Of a stretch of DNA of 9,963 bases, positions 1-5,755 are shown in pieces. The translations under genes and the position numbers were made by a program. Source of the DNA: Dehalococcoidales bacterium (lineage in GTDB: Bacteria > Chloroflexota > Dehalococcoidia > Dehalococcoidales > UBA2162); assembly GCA_002685815.1 (NCBI GenBank), contig NYYM01000012.1, positions 1-9,963 of the forward strand, in the 5' to 3' direction. The notes beneath the pieces were generated by a model. It was not told where the DNA came from. It worked only from the letters and a program-made list of their open reading frames with translations, and did no database searches. Each line of letters starts with the position of its first letter. The stretch's first letter is position 1.

Positions 1-116
1 CTAACCGGAGGTTCCTCTGCGAGGTTAAAAAAACCTAGAAACGCTTTCGGTTGCCGTCGAAACTGGTGGCGTTCACGGCACTCTGAGCTTGTTCTGACAT
101 TCTTGGGAGATGATTC
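1..116. other. Leader region before MFS gene
   Basis: No coding sequence is recognisable in this edge segment. It has a short hairpin-capable stretch (CCTC-tgc-GAGG, about 15-25) followed by an A-run. That is the wrong arrangement for a + strand intrinsic terminator, because no T-run follows. GGGAGA at 105-110 is a plausible ribosome binding site for the gene that follows. I could not identify a convincing -35/-10 pair. Confidence 0.4.
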
Positions 117-1409
117 ATAGATAAACTCACGCCTAAAAAGCCAAAGATCTTCTACGGTTGGTGGATGGTTGCCTCCGGTATTGTGATGCATTTTTTTGGA
201 GGGGGCACGTTCTACTATGGTTTCACTGTTTTTTTTAACCCCATACGCAGTACTTTTAACTGGACAGCCGCCGTCACCTCGGTAGCCTTTTCCTTACAGA
301 GACTTGAATTTGGCATTCTGGGACCCGTTGCCGGCTATCTGACGGACCGTCTGGGGCCAAGAAGATTGATGCTTTGTGGCTGGATTGTGGCTGGTCTTGG
401 CTTTCAATTGATGAGTAATATCACTTCCCTTTTTGCTTTCTATGCATCCTTCATGGTGATCGCTATGGGGTTCAGCTTTACTTCAGGGACAGTTATCAAT
501 ACCGCAATTGCCCACTGGTTCACAAAAAAGAGGAGCCGAGCCTTGGCTTTAGTTTTTGTCGGTCCCGGTCTGAGCGGCGCTTTGGTCCCCTTATTGGCTT
601 TTTCTGTTTCGTATTTCGGGTGGAGGGAAACGCTGACCTACGTGAGTTTCGCCTTATGGGGAATTGGAATTCCGTTGAGTCTTGTTATGAGGCATAAACC
701 GGCTGATTACGGTTATCTTCCGGATGGTGATTCAGTGCCGGCCAGTCCTCCGCCGGTGATAGCAGACCAGGAAAAAACGGATGAAGAAGTTCTTCAAAGT
801 TCAGACGAGCAGGGTGGCATTACGCTAAAAGAAGCATTAAGGACGAGGACATTTTGGCTGCTGGCGTTTGTGTTTTCTTTTCAGCAGTTAGCTCAAAGCG
901 CCGTTATGGTACATATTGTTCCCTTTCTTGAGAGCTTGAATGTTGTAAGGACAACGGCCGCCGTGGCAGTGACAGGTATGACTTTGTTTAGTCTTGCCGG
1001 GAGAATCGGATTTGGTTTCATGGGTGACTACAAAGATAAGAGATATCTCATCGCCGCGGCTCTTTCACTTCAAATTATCGGACTATTCATTTTTTCGTTT
1101 ATTATGGAGGATATGATCTGGCTCATGATACCGTTCTTTATCACCTATGGCCCCGGATACGGTGGGCCAATACCGCTAAGGCCTGCTTTGCAGGCGGATA
1201 TTCTTGGGACCAGAAACTTTGGTACGATATTGGGACTCATAGCTACAGTAGGAATGCTGGGAGGTCTGATCAGTCCCGTTTTTGCCGGGTGGGTCTTTGA
1301 TGTTACCGGGAGCTATCACCTGGTATGGAGGCTATTTGGTTTGGTTTTGCTTCCGGCGATACCACTAATATTGTTAATCAAACTGCCCGCCGTGAAGTCA
1401 AAGCCTTAG
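117..1409 (+). CDS. MFS transporter (12-TM, OFA/monocarboxylate-like), apparent ATA start
   Basis: Secondary carrier of the major facilitator superfamily in the inner membrane; substrate unknown, but the style (YGWW at the N-terminus, long central loop, motif A) fits the oxalate/formate-antiporter and monocarboxylate-porter-like groups. Motif A appears as GYLTDRLGPRRL between TM2 and TM3. A charged central loop with DQEKTDEEV separates two six-helix halves, and a second motif-A-like GFMGDYKDKR follows TM8. The C-terminus ends in GWVFDVTGSY plus a last helix. The first canonical in-frame start is ATG at 165, but that would remove the conserved IFYGWW segment. In-frame coding continues upstream to a stop at 111-113. 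The codon at the expected place (117-119) is ATA, six bases after GGGAGA. The gene is therefore drawn from 117; if AUA is not used, 165 is the fallback and the product is probably impaired. It precedes an oxidoreductase pair that may handle its substrate (inference). Confidence 0.8.
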   Translation: MDKLTPKKPKIFYGWWMVASGIVMHFFGGGTFYYGFTVFFNPIRSTFNWTAAVTSVAFSLQRLEFGILGPVAGYLTDRLGPRRLMLCGWIVAGLGFQLMSNITSLFAFYASFMVIAMGFSFTSGTVINTAIAHWFTKKRSRALALVFVGPGLSGALVPLLAFSVSYFGWRETLTYVSFALWGIGIPLSLVMRHKPADYGYLPDGDSVPASPPPVIADQEKTDEEVLQSSDEQGGITLKEALRTRTFWLLAFVFSFQQLAQSAVMVHIVPFLESLNVVRTTAAVAVTGMTLFSLAGRIGFGFMGDYKDKRYLIAAALSLQIIGLFIFSFIMEDMIWLMIPFFITYGPGYGGPIPLRPALQADILGTRNFGTILGLIATVGMLGGLISPVFAGWVFDVTGSYHLVWRLFGLVLLPAIPLILLIKLPAVKSKP

Positions 1410-1410
1410 T

Positions 1411-1433
1411 GCGCAAATGCTTAAGATTTGCAT
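1411..1433 (+). other. Weak hairpin after MFS stop
   Basis: GCAAAT (1413-1418) and ATTTGC (1426-1431) form a 6-bp dyad with a 7-nt loop, two bases after the MFS stop codon. It is AT-rich and no T-run follows, so it is not a standard intrinsic terminator. It may protect or end the transcript only weakly. Confidence 0.25.
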
Positions 1434-1487
1434 TGCACCTCTCCTTGTTCTATCTAGTCATTGGTTCGGACAAAGACTCTATTTCGC

Positions 1488-1516
1488 TTGTTTCTTTCTC
1501 CCATTCGACATATAAT
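1488..1516 (+). promoter_or_regulatory. Sigma70-like promoter for the aldo/keto reductase gene
   Basis: TTGTTT (1488-1493) and a perfect TATAAT (1511-1516) are separated by 17 bp. The predicted transcription start is near 1523, leaving about 78 nt of leader before the ATG at 1601. A dyad overlaps the -10 and start site (separate entry), suggesting regulation. Confidence 0.55.
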
Positions 1517-1533
1517 CAACCTTGTTGTTGATT
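1514..1533. promoter_or_regulatory. Operator-like dyad over the -10/+1 region
   Basis: AATCAAC (1514-1520) and GTTGATT (1527-1533) form a perfect 7-bp inverted repeat around a 6-nt centre. It overlaps the last bases of the TATAAT box and the predicted transcription start, where a repressor would block initiation. It could also be a hairpin at the 5' end of the RNA. No regulator gene is visible nearby. Confidence 0.35.
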
Positions 1534-1600
1534 GACAGGCATTAGACCCTAAAGACTGGTGCCTTTTGGGGGAAAAGATCACGACGTTAAGGAGATCTCA

Positions 1601-2533
1601 ATGGAATATCGTATGTTGGGAAGCTCTGGGCTTAAAGTTTCGGAGATTGGACTGGGAGGAAACAATTTCGGCGGGCGCGCCGATGAAAAGCAATCCATTT
1701 CTGTGATTCATCATGCCCTGGAGTTAGGCGTTAATTTTATTGATACCGCTAACACCTACAGTCGGGGTGTCTCTGAAACTTTCGTCGGAAAGGCGGTAAA
1801 GGATAGGCGCCAGGAGGTCATTATTGCCACCAAATTCAGTCGAATCATGGGAGACGGCCCCAATGAACACGGAGGGTCGCGATACCACATTATGCAGGCG
1901 GTAGACGCCAGCCTCAAGCGTCTTCAAACTGATTATATTGACCTCTACCAGATGCATGTCCCCGATGAAGAAACTCCAATCGATGAGACACTCCGGACTC
2001 TTGATGATTTGGTCAAGGCCGGTAAGGTACGCTACATCGGCTGTTCCACCTTTACACCCTGGCAGATTTGCGAGGCATTATGGACTTCCAGACTTCACAA
2101 TCTTCATTCCTTTGTCACCGAGCAGCCGCAATACAGCTTGCTTAACCGCCAGATTGAGCAAGAACTGGTTCCATTCTGCCTGAAATATGGCATCGGTATT
2201 ATCCCTTTCAGCCCATTGGCCGGAGGTTTCCTGACTGGAAAATATCGTAAAGGTGAAGAGCAACAGGTTGACGGACGGTTAGCCCGACCGGGCCCTAATT
2301 CAAATCATATCTTCACGGAAGCCAATTGGGAAAAGTTAGCCAAGCTGGAAACATTTGCCACCGGACGCGGTCACACCATGGGAGAACTGGCCATCGCCTG
2401 GCTGCTCTCAAAATCCTATATCAGCACCATAATCGCCGGAGCCACCAAGAACGAGCAGGTGACAGCCAATGTAACAGCCGCCGACTGGAGACTGACCGCT
2501 GAAGAAGTCGTCGAGGTTGAAGCCCTGGCCTAA
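1601..2533 (+). CDS. Aldo/keto reductase family oxidoreductase
   Basis: NAD(P)H-dependent (alpha/beta)8-barrel reductase of the AKR superfamily, 310 aa, a normal full length; cytoplasmic. The N-terminus MEYRMLGSSGLKVSEIGLGG is typical of the YghZ/Kv-beta-like branch. The catalytic tetrad is readable: Asp48 and Tyr53 in FIDTANTYSRG, Lys78 in IIATKFS, and His119 in DLYQMHVPD. The late segment (IAWLLSKSYISTIIAGATKNEQV) is the usual NADPH-binding C-terminal part. The start at 1601 is set by AAGGAG (1589-1594) with a 6-nt spacer; an upstream in-frame GTG at 1559 has no comparable site. A flavin-reductase-like gene follows 94 bp downstream on the same strand, possibly co-transcribed. The physiological carbonyl substrate cannot be read from sequence. 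Confidence 0.92.
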   Translation: MEYRMLGSSGLKVSEIGLGGNNFGGRADEKQSISVIHHALELGVNFIDTANTYSRGVSETFVGKAVKDRRQEVIIATKFSRIMGDGPNEHGGSRYHIMQAVDASLKRLQTDYIDLYQMHVPDEETPIDETLRTLDDLVKAGKVRYIGCSTFTPWQICEALWTSRLHNLHSFVTEQPQYSLLNRQIEQELVPFCLKYGIGIIPFSPLAGGFLTGKYRKGEEQQVDGRLARPGPNSNHIFTEANWEKLAKLETFATGRGHTMGELAIAWLLSKSYISTIIAGATKNEQVTANVTAADWRLTAEEVVEVEALA

Positions 2534-2627
2534 CTTCAATGGTATTCTCTGCCTAGCCTGTTGCCGAGGAATTCCCGGCCTCTCTGTTCGGGCAGTTAGA
2601 ACAAAAAAGGAAGGATAAAAGGATATT

Positions 2628-3185
2628 ATGAAGAAATCTATCGGCCCCAGAAGTATAGTCTATCCAACTCCCACGTTTATTGTGGGCACCTATGACCTGG
2701 CCGGGAAACCAAATGTAATGACTGCTGCCTGGGGAGGTATATGCTGTTCTTCTCCGCCTTGCGTTGCTGTTTCTCTCAGAAAGGCCACCTACACCTATGG
2801 TAGCATTGTTGAGAAAAAGGCTTTTACTATCAGCGTCCCACCTGAGAAATATGTTAAGGAAGTCAACTACTTCGGACGTGCTTCGGGACGGACGGAAGAT
2901 AAGTTTCTCGTTTCCGGTCTTACCCCGGTCAGAAGTGACGTCGTGGACGCTCCTTACGTCCAGGAGTTCCCTTTTGTTCTTGAGTGTGAGTTGTTACATA
3001 CCTTTGAGATCGGACTGCATACTCAGTTCATCGGTGAAATCAAAGACATAAAGGCTGATGAAGAAATAATCGGGGATAAAGAACTCCCCAACATTGATAA
3101 AATTAAGCCCATCATATTTGCGCCGGGTGCCGGGACATATTACGGATTAGGAAACTGTTTGGGAGATCGTTCTCAGCTACAATAA
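2628..3185 (+). CDS. Flavin reductase family protein (DIM6/NTAB-like, FMN-binding)
   Basis: 185-aa protein of the flavin-reductase-like split-barrel fold, which binds FMN and in known members reduces flavin with NAD(P)H or carries out related redox chemistry; cytoplasmic. Family traits visible: an early [19 protein letters not shown] strand pair, the [19 protein letters not shown] segment (FMN phosphate-binding region in this family), then [23 protein letters not shown] and a late [12 protein letters not shown] strand. A CC pair near residue 39 and a further Cys in SPPC are present. Start chosen at ATG 2628, with AAAAGG (2617-2622) five bases upstream. It lies 94 bp behind the aldo/keto reductase on the same strand, so an operon is plausible. 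The exact reaction is unknown; many members of this fold are only annotated by homology. Confidence 0.87.
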   Translation: MKKSIGPRSIVYPTPTFIVGTYDLAGKPNVMTAAWGGICCSSPPCVAVSLRKATYTYGSIVEKKAFTISVPPEKYVKEVNYFGRASGRTEDKFLVSGLTPVRSDVVDAPYVQEFPFVLECELLHTFEIGLHTQFIGEIKDIKADEEIIGDKELPNIDKIKPIIFAPGAGTYYGLGNCLGDRSQLQ

Positions 3186-3321
3186 TGGACCTGCCTACCG
3201 GACTTAGTTCTATGCCTGGTTATATAGGATATTTTGGCTAACAAATAAGGCACTTGTCCCGGGGTGGTTATGACTTCCCCGCTTTCACTGTCTAGACCCG
3301 GATCACAAAGGAGATGCAAGA

Positions 3322-3579
3322 GTGAGTTTTGCAGATTACGTTGGCCTCTTTGCAGGGGGCATAGTAACGCTCGGGCTCGTACCGCGGATAATTCGGATAT
3401 ATAAATTTAAGAGTGCTCATGACATAAGCGCTCTTTTTAACGTTGCTTTGCTGACAGGCATGACTTTGTTTTTTGTATACGGTATCTTGCTGTTTCTTCG
3501 GCCCCTGATATTCTGGAACGGGGTAGGTATGATTCTAATGTTCATACTTCTTTACGGAAAATGGAAGTACGGGCGATAA
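3322..3579 (+). CDS. SemiSWEET/PQ-loop family small transporter
   Basis: 85-aa protein with three predicted transmembrane helices (about residues 5-21, 37-57, 62-80). This is the size and layout of bacterial SemiSWEETs, which dimerise to carry sugars. The hallmark helix-1 end is VPRIIRIYKFKSAHDIS. The usual Pro-Gln of the PQ motif is Pro-Arg here, while the K-[ST]A-x-DIS part is intact. The second half keeps the conserved YG (FFVYGILLF) and WN (FWNGVG; family N in helix 3). The start is GTG at 3322, with AAAGGAG (3307-3313) eight bases before it. It has 136 bp of upstream spacer, so it may have its own promoter, which I could not fix. The next gene is convergent. Confidence 0.82.
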   Translation: MSFADYVGLFAGGIVTLGLVPRIIRIYKFKSAHDISALFNVALLTGMTLFFVYGILLFLRPLIFWNGVGMILMFILLYGKWKYGR

Positions 3580-3748
3580 TGAGACCAAAGAATCCCAACA
3601 TCGTTTCAGGTATTGTCCGACTTTCCCCCCTCCACCACTACGGATAGAAACACAAACATCACCTTGTTCGTTCATTAGCGATTAATTTAGCCTCAAATAG
3701 TGTATGAGCTTTAGCTCTCTGAGTCCAACCCGAAGCGCCGGTTTATTA
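3580..3748. other. Convergent intergenic spacer
   Basis: Spacer between the converging SemiSWEET and DUF1059-like genes. No gene is recognisable. The only structure noticed is a short GAGCT-tt-AGCTC dyad (3706-3717) without a T-run, so no intrinsic terminator can be called for either direction. Confidence 0.4.
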
Positions 3749-3987
3749 TCACTTGTTTTCAGGCAAGGCATCAAATTCTCTCTGAACGCCTTCAACCCAC
3801 TCTTTCATGGCTTCAGGGTTGCTCATACCTTCTTTCATTTTCTCCATCACTTTGATGTGTCCAAATCGCCCTTTTCAGCCATCTCCGTACCATGCCTCTG
3901 GCTCATTCCCACCATCTCATCAAATGTCTCGGCTTGAAACTCTTGGTTGCACGGACCGCCGAATTGTTTACAAGTCATTGTTTTCAT
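3749..3987 (-). pseudogene. DUF1059-like small protein gene, frameshifted
   Basis: The N-terminal frame starts at ATG 3987 after a good site (AGGAAGG about 7 nt upstream) and reads MKTMTCKQFGGPCNQEF and on to AEKGD. This matches the start of small DUF1059-type proteins with Cys in TC and GPC. That frame then stops at 3847-3849. A second frame, from about 3862 to a TGA at 3749-3751, reads GHIKVMEKMKEG, then NPEAMKEWVEG and EFDALPENK. This is the expected C-terminal helix pair of the same family. Restoring one base between 3862 and 3868 (a GATTTGGAC context) joins them into a 79-aa protein. So this is a gene with a single-base loss, a sequencing error, or less likely programmed frameshifting. 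Function unknown. It lies 108 bp downstream of the reductase pseudogene and has its own -10-like box. Confidence 0.75.
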
Positions 3988-4030
3988 AATAATCACCTTC
4001 CTGCAAAGTGTCGGTTTCAATACGGACAAT

Positions 4031-4036
4031 ATTATA
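4031..4036 (-). promoter_or_regulatory. -10 box for the DUF1059-like gene
   Basis: Read on the - strand, this is TATAAT, about 44 nt before the ATG at 3987. The predicted start of transcription is near 4024. The -35 region 17 bp upstream is poor (TTTCCT), so the call rests on the -10 and its position. The AT-rich block also contains TATAAT on the + strand (4035-4040), where no gene follows. Confidence 0.35.
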
Positions 4037-4094
4037 TAATACTATGCGAGGAGAGGAAAATGAAGACTACCCATCACAACCACGTCGATGGATT

Positions 4095-4627
4095 TTAATC
4101 CCTGGATCTGATGTAGCGACTCTTGAACATCGCCTGATTGATAATTTCAGTTCCCGCGTGAACGAACTTTTGATTCCTGGTGAGTTTGTCGAACAATGGT
4201 ATGTCATCTCCAAGCAGGTTCGGGACTCGGGTAATGGTTATCTCGTCGACAAGGTCAGCTTCCAGGAAACTCTGAACAGTCTTGCCCCCATCCACATAGA
4301 GGTTCATGTATCCGCGGTCGTTAAGCAGCTTGACCAGCTCCAGTACATCTCCTCTGATAATTTCTGCTTTTCCTGCCAAATCCTCGGGAACAATATCGAG
4401 GGAATTACTCAAAACAAATACCGGCTTGTCATACGGCCATGAGCCAAAAACAGAACGGTCTCGAATGTATTGCGTCCCATAACGATAGCATCAATCCCGT
4501 TCATGAACTCCGTAAAGCCGTAATCGTTCTGCTCAGGGTTGGGCAACTCGTTTAGCCAGTCCAGTCCTCCGTCGGCTGTTGCGATAAATCCGTCATGGCT
4601 GGTCGCTATGTAAACGTAATTAGTCAT
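4095..4627 (-). pseudogene. Dihydrofolate reductase family protein (RibD C-terminal-like), frameshifted
   Basis: The 5' part (ATG 4627, with AGAGGTGG just upstream) reads MTNYVYIATSHDGFIATADG, then GLDWLNELPNPEQNDYGF and IDAIVMGRNTFETVL. This is the classic start of DHFR-fold, RibD-C-type reductases, including the DGFIA and VMGRNTFE motifs. That frame then runs into nonsense and stops. The frame shifted by one base continues with GSWPYDKPVFVLSNSL, YVDGGKTVQSFLEADLVDE, ITRVPNLLGDDIPLF and FKSRYIRSRD to the stop at 4095-4097. The switch lies at a five-base homopolymer (A5 at 4446-4450 on the + strand, T5 in the mRNA). One extra T would give an intact 177-aa protein of normal length. Known relatives are NADPH-dependent reductases of uncertain substrate, not the main folate enzyme. 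It is a recent pseudogene or a sequencing error. Confidence 0.85.
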
Positions 4628-4653
4628 CGATCCACCTCTTTGTTTCTTGGATA

Positions 4654-4668
4654 CTGATAGTGTATCAG
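4654..4668. promoter_or_regulatory. Operator-like perfect dyad upstream of the reductase gene
   Basis: CTGATA-GTG-TATCAG is a perfect 6-bp inverted repeat about 27 bp upstream of the ATG at 4627. On the - strand it encloses TACACT, a candidate -10 lying 17 bp after TTTATC, a weak -35. A repressor dimer site over the -10 is the simplest reading. The cognate regulator is not in the window. Confidence 0.4.
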
Positions 4669-4718
4669 GATGAATCTCCCGGATAAAGAGTACTCCCCGG
4701 CCGGGCGCCCCTTCATCA

Positions 4719-4747
4719 TTGACTTATTCTCGCAGTAGGATTAAACT
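4719..4747 (+). promoter_or_regulatory. Sigma70-like promoter for the Cys-motif small protein gene
   Basis: TTGACT (4719-4724) and TAAACT (4742-4747) are 17 bp apart, matching consensus at 5/6 and 4/6. The predicted start is near 4754, about 72 nt before the ATG at 4826. Confidence 0.45.
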
Positions 4748-4825
4748 CAATCCTAAATCATGACCGTTTACTTATCTTTCATAAGTCCGGAGATATTCAG
4801 ACAGTAACCGCGGGGGATTTTTCAG

Positions 4826-5032
4826 ATGCCGTTAAACGACAGAGATTACATGAGGGGGAACCATCCCATTTATTGTACCTGCGTGGACTGTGTTCGAGAA
4901 AGGCGCAGGAAGATGACCGAACGAAACCGGAAAATATCGTACCTCGGATCATCCCGATTGCTGTCCTCAAAGTACGCCTGGATGGTCTGGGGGATAGTAA
5001 TAGGGATTATCCTGATGCTTATTTTCTACTAG
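4826..5032 (+). CDS. Small protein with CxCxxC motif and C-terminal TM helix
   Basis: 68 aa. The N-terminal half holds NHPIYCTCVDCVRERRR, with three Cys in C-x-C-x-x-C spacing (residues 17, 19, 22) preceded by His13, suggestive of a metal site. A basic linker (RRRKMTERNRK) follows, then one predicted TM helix (about residues 51-67, WMVWGIVIGIILMLIF) that ends the protein. By the positive-inside rule the Cys motif would face the cytoplasm. I recall similar HPPxCTCVDC segments in small or modular proteins of Chloroflexota, but the function is unknown. GGGGGA (4812-4817), 8 nt before the ATG, is an acceptable ribosome site and a candidate promoter lies upstream. The end of the gene carries one arm of a long inverted repeat. 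Confidence 0.65.
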   Translation: MPLNDRDYMRGNHPIYCTCVDCVRERRRKMTERNRKISYLGSSRLLSSKYAWMVWGIVIGIILMLIFY

Positions 5033-5066
5033 TCGGCAATTCCTCTACCCGGAATCAGGATAATCC
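5004..5066 (+). repeat. 13-bp perfect inverted repeat across the gene end
   Basis: GGATTATCCTGAT (5004-5016) and ATCAGGATAATCC (5054-5066) are exact reverse complements with a 37-nt loop. The left arm is inside the last codons of the Cys-motif gene and the right arm is 22 nt past its stop. Transcribed, it makes a 13-bp stem extended by one G-U pair. The right arm also extends into its own palindrome, CAGGAT-A-ATCCTG (5056-5068). No T-run follows, so it may be an RNA processing or stability hairpin rather than an intrinsic terminator, or a paired protein-binding site. Confidence 0.6.
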
Positions 5067-5098
5067 TGTGCTGATAAATCATCGGCAGGAGGTAGCTC

Positions 5099-5167
5099 GT
5101 GTTTGCTTTTGATTCTTTTATCGGGGGCCTCGTTGGTTGGGGATGTGGACGGCAGGTAGTTATTTGA
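5099..5167 (+). CDS. Possible 22-aa microprotein with perfect Shine-Dalgarno
   Basis: A GTG at 5099 is preceded by AGGAGGT (5087-5093) at 5-nt spacing, the strongest ribosome site in the window. The frame reads MFAFDSFIGGLVGWGCGRQ plus VVI and a TGA at 5165-5167. The peptide is hydrophobic and Gly-rich (GGLVGWGCG) with one Cys and could sit in a membrane. It lies between two small-protein genes. There is no homology I can name. The alternative is a chance SD or the remains of a longer gene. Confidence 0.35.
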   Translation: MFAFDSFIGGLVGWGCGRQVVI

Positions 5168-5227
5168 AGTATATTGTGTTTCATCGGGCGCCTTGAGCCA
5201 TATATTCTGGTCTGCAGGAGTGAAAGG

Positions 5228-5461
5228 ATGGCGACAGCATATGATATGGGGCAGGAAGTTCTAATAAAAACGGTTAGTGAAAAAGGTTTGTCCGTTCGGG
5301 AAGCAGCAATACGGCCATATTCCGGTCATACCGGGATGATTTCTGATTATCACTGGATAGAACCCCCGAGTGGCCAGATCTTTTACCTCTACACGGTGCG
5401 AATCGGTGATACCAGTAAAGAAATTGTCCTTTACGAGGATGAGATAGAAGCGGTTTATTGA
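5228..5461 (+). CDS. Conserved hypothetical small protein, SH3-like beta barrel
   Basis: 77 aa, soluble, no signal peptide or TM segment. It begins MATAYDMGQEVLIKTVSEKG, has a central SGHTGMISDYHWIEPPSGQ, and ends with FYLYTVRIG, KEIVLYEDEIEAVY. The pattern of short beta strands with GQ.V.I, G..G.I.DYHWI and YTVRI resembles SH3-like/KOW-type barrels that cap other proteins or bind RNA; this is fold inference only. I recall similar proteins in Dehalococcoidia. The start at 5228 is set by AGGAG (5216-5220) with 7-nt spacing; a longer in-frame start at 5174 lacks a site and its extra residues look non-coding. It ends 60 bp before the MFS remnant. Confidence 0.65.
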   Translation: MATAYDMGQEVLIKTVSEKGLSVREAAIRPYSGHTGMISDYHWIEPPSGQIFYLYTVRIGDTSKEIVLYEDEIEAVY

Positions 5462-5539
5462 CCGAAATCCAGGCTCGTAAAGAAAGGGGATGGATGGACC
5501 AGTCCGGAAGGGGTTTTTTGATTAAGAGAATCAAATTCC

Positions 5540-5708
5540 CCGGCATCGCCGCTCCTGTCTATCTTGGCTGGGTTTTTGATACTACAGGCAGCTATCTGGT
5601 TGCCTTACGGGTGATAATCGCCCTGCTGATCGGTTCTGGGTCTTTATGTTTCTGGCCCGGCATCCCAAACCGCCCGCCGGGGACAGCGATATCCGCAATA
5701 TCATCTAG
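5540..5708 (+). pseudogene. MFS transporter C-terminal remnant, frameshifted
   Basis: One frame reads GIAAPVYLGWVFDTTGSYLV followed by a hydrophobic helix (ALRVIIALLIG). This is closely similar to the end of the first transporter in this window (SPVFAGWVFDVTGSYHLVWR). A one-base shift between about 5628 and 5642 then continues FWVFMFLARHPKPPAGDSD and IRNII to a TAG at 5706-5708, a typical MFS tail. Upstream of about 5540 no MFS sequence is recognisable, so 10-11 helices are missing. This is the 3' stump of a deleted paralogue, left at the 3' end of the convergent selenoprotein gene. A transporter partner for that gene may once have been here (inference). Confidence 0.75.
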
Positions 5709-5755
5709 TACCCATATCTCAAACAACCAGAGGCTGGGCCGGATACCAATCAGAC

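Noticed and set aside
110..124. ATG at 110 as the MFS start
   Set aside because: It opens a four-codon frame ending in TAA, out of frame with the transporter, and abuts the ribosome site with no spacing.
1325..1531. 68-aa + strand frame overlapping the MFS end
   Set aside because: Out of frame with the real transporter C-terminus, no ribosome site and no recognisable features.
4035..4040. TATAAT on the + strand
   Set aside because: No + strand gene follows; it is part of an AT-rich block serving the - strand -10.
4008..4442. 144-aa + strand open frame
   Set aside because: Shadow of the frameshifted reductase gene on the other strand, whose two frames match a known family.
4446..4450. Programmed -1 frameshifting in the reductase gene
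   Set aside because: The codon pair before the T-run does not allow good re-pairing in both P and A sites, and such reductases are not known to need frameshifting. A lost base fits better.
4696..4705. CCCGGCCGGG palindrome
   Set aside because: Ten-base GC palindrome without loop or neighbouring signals; likely chance.
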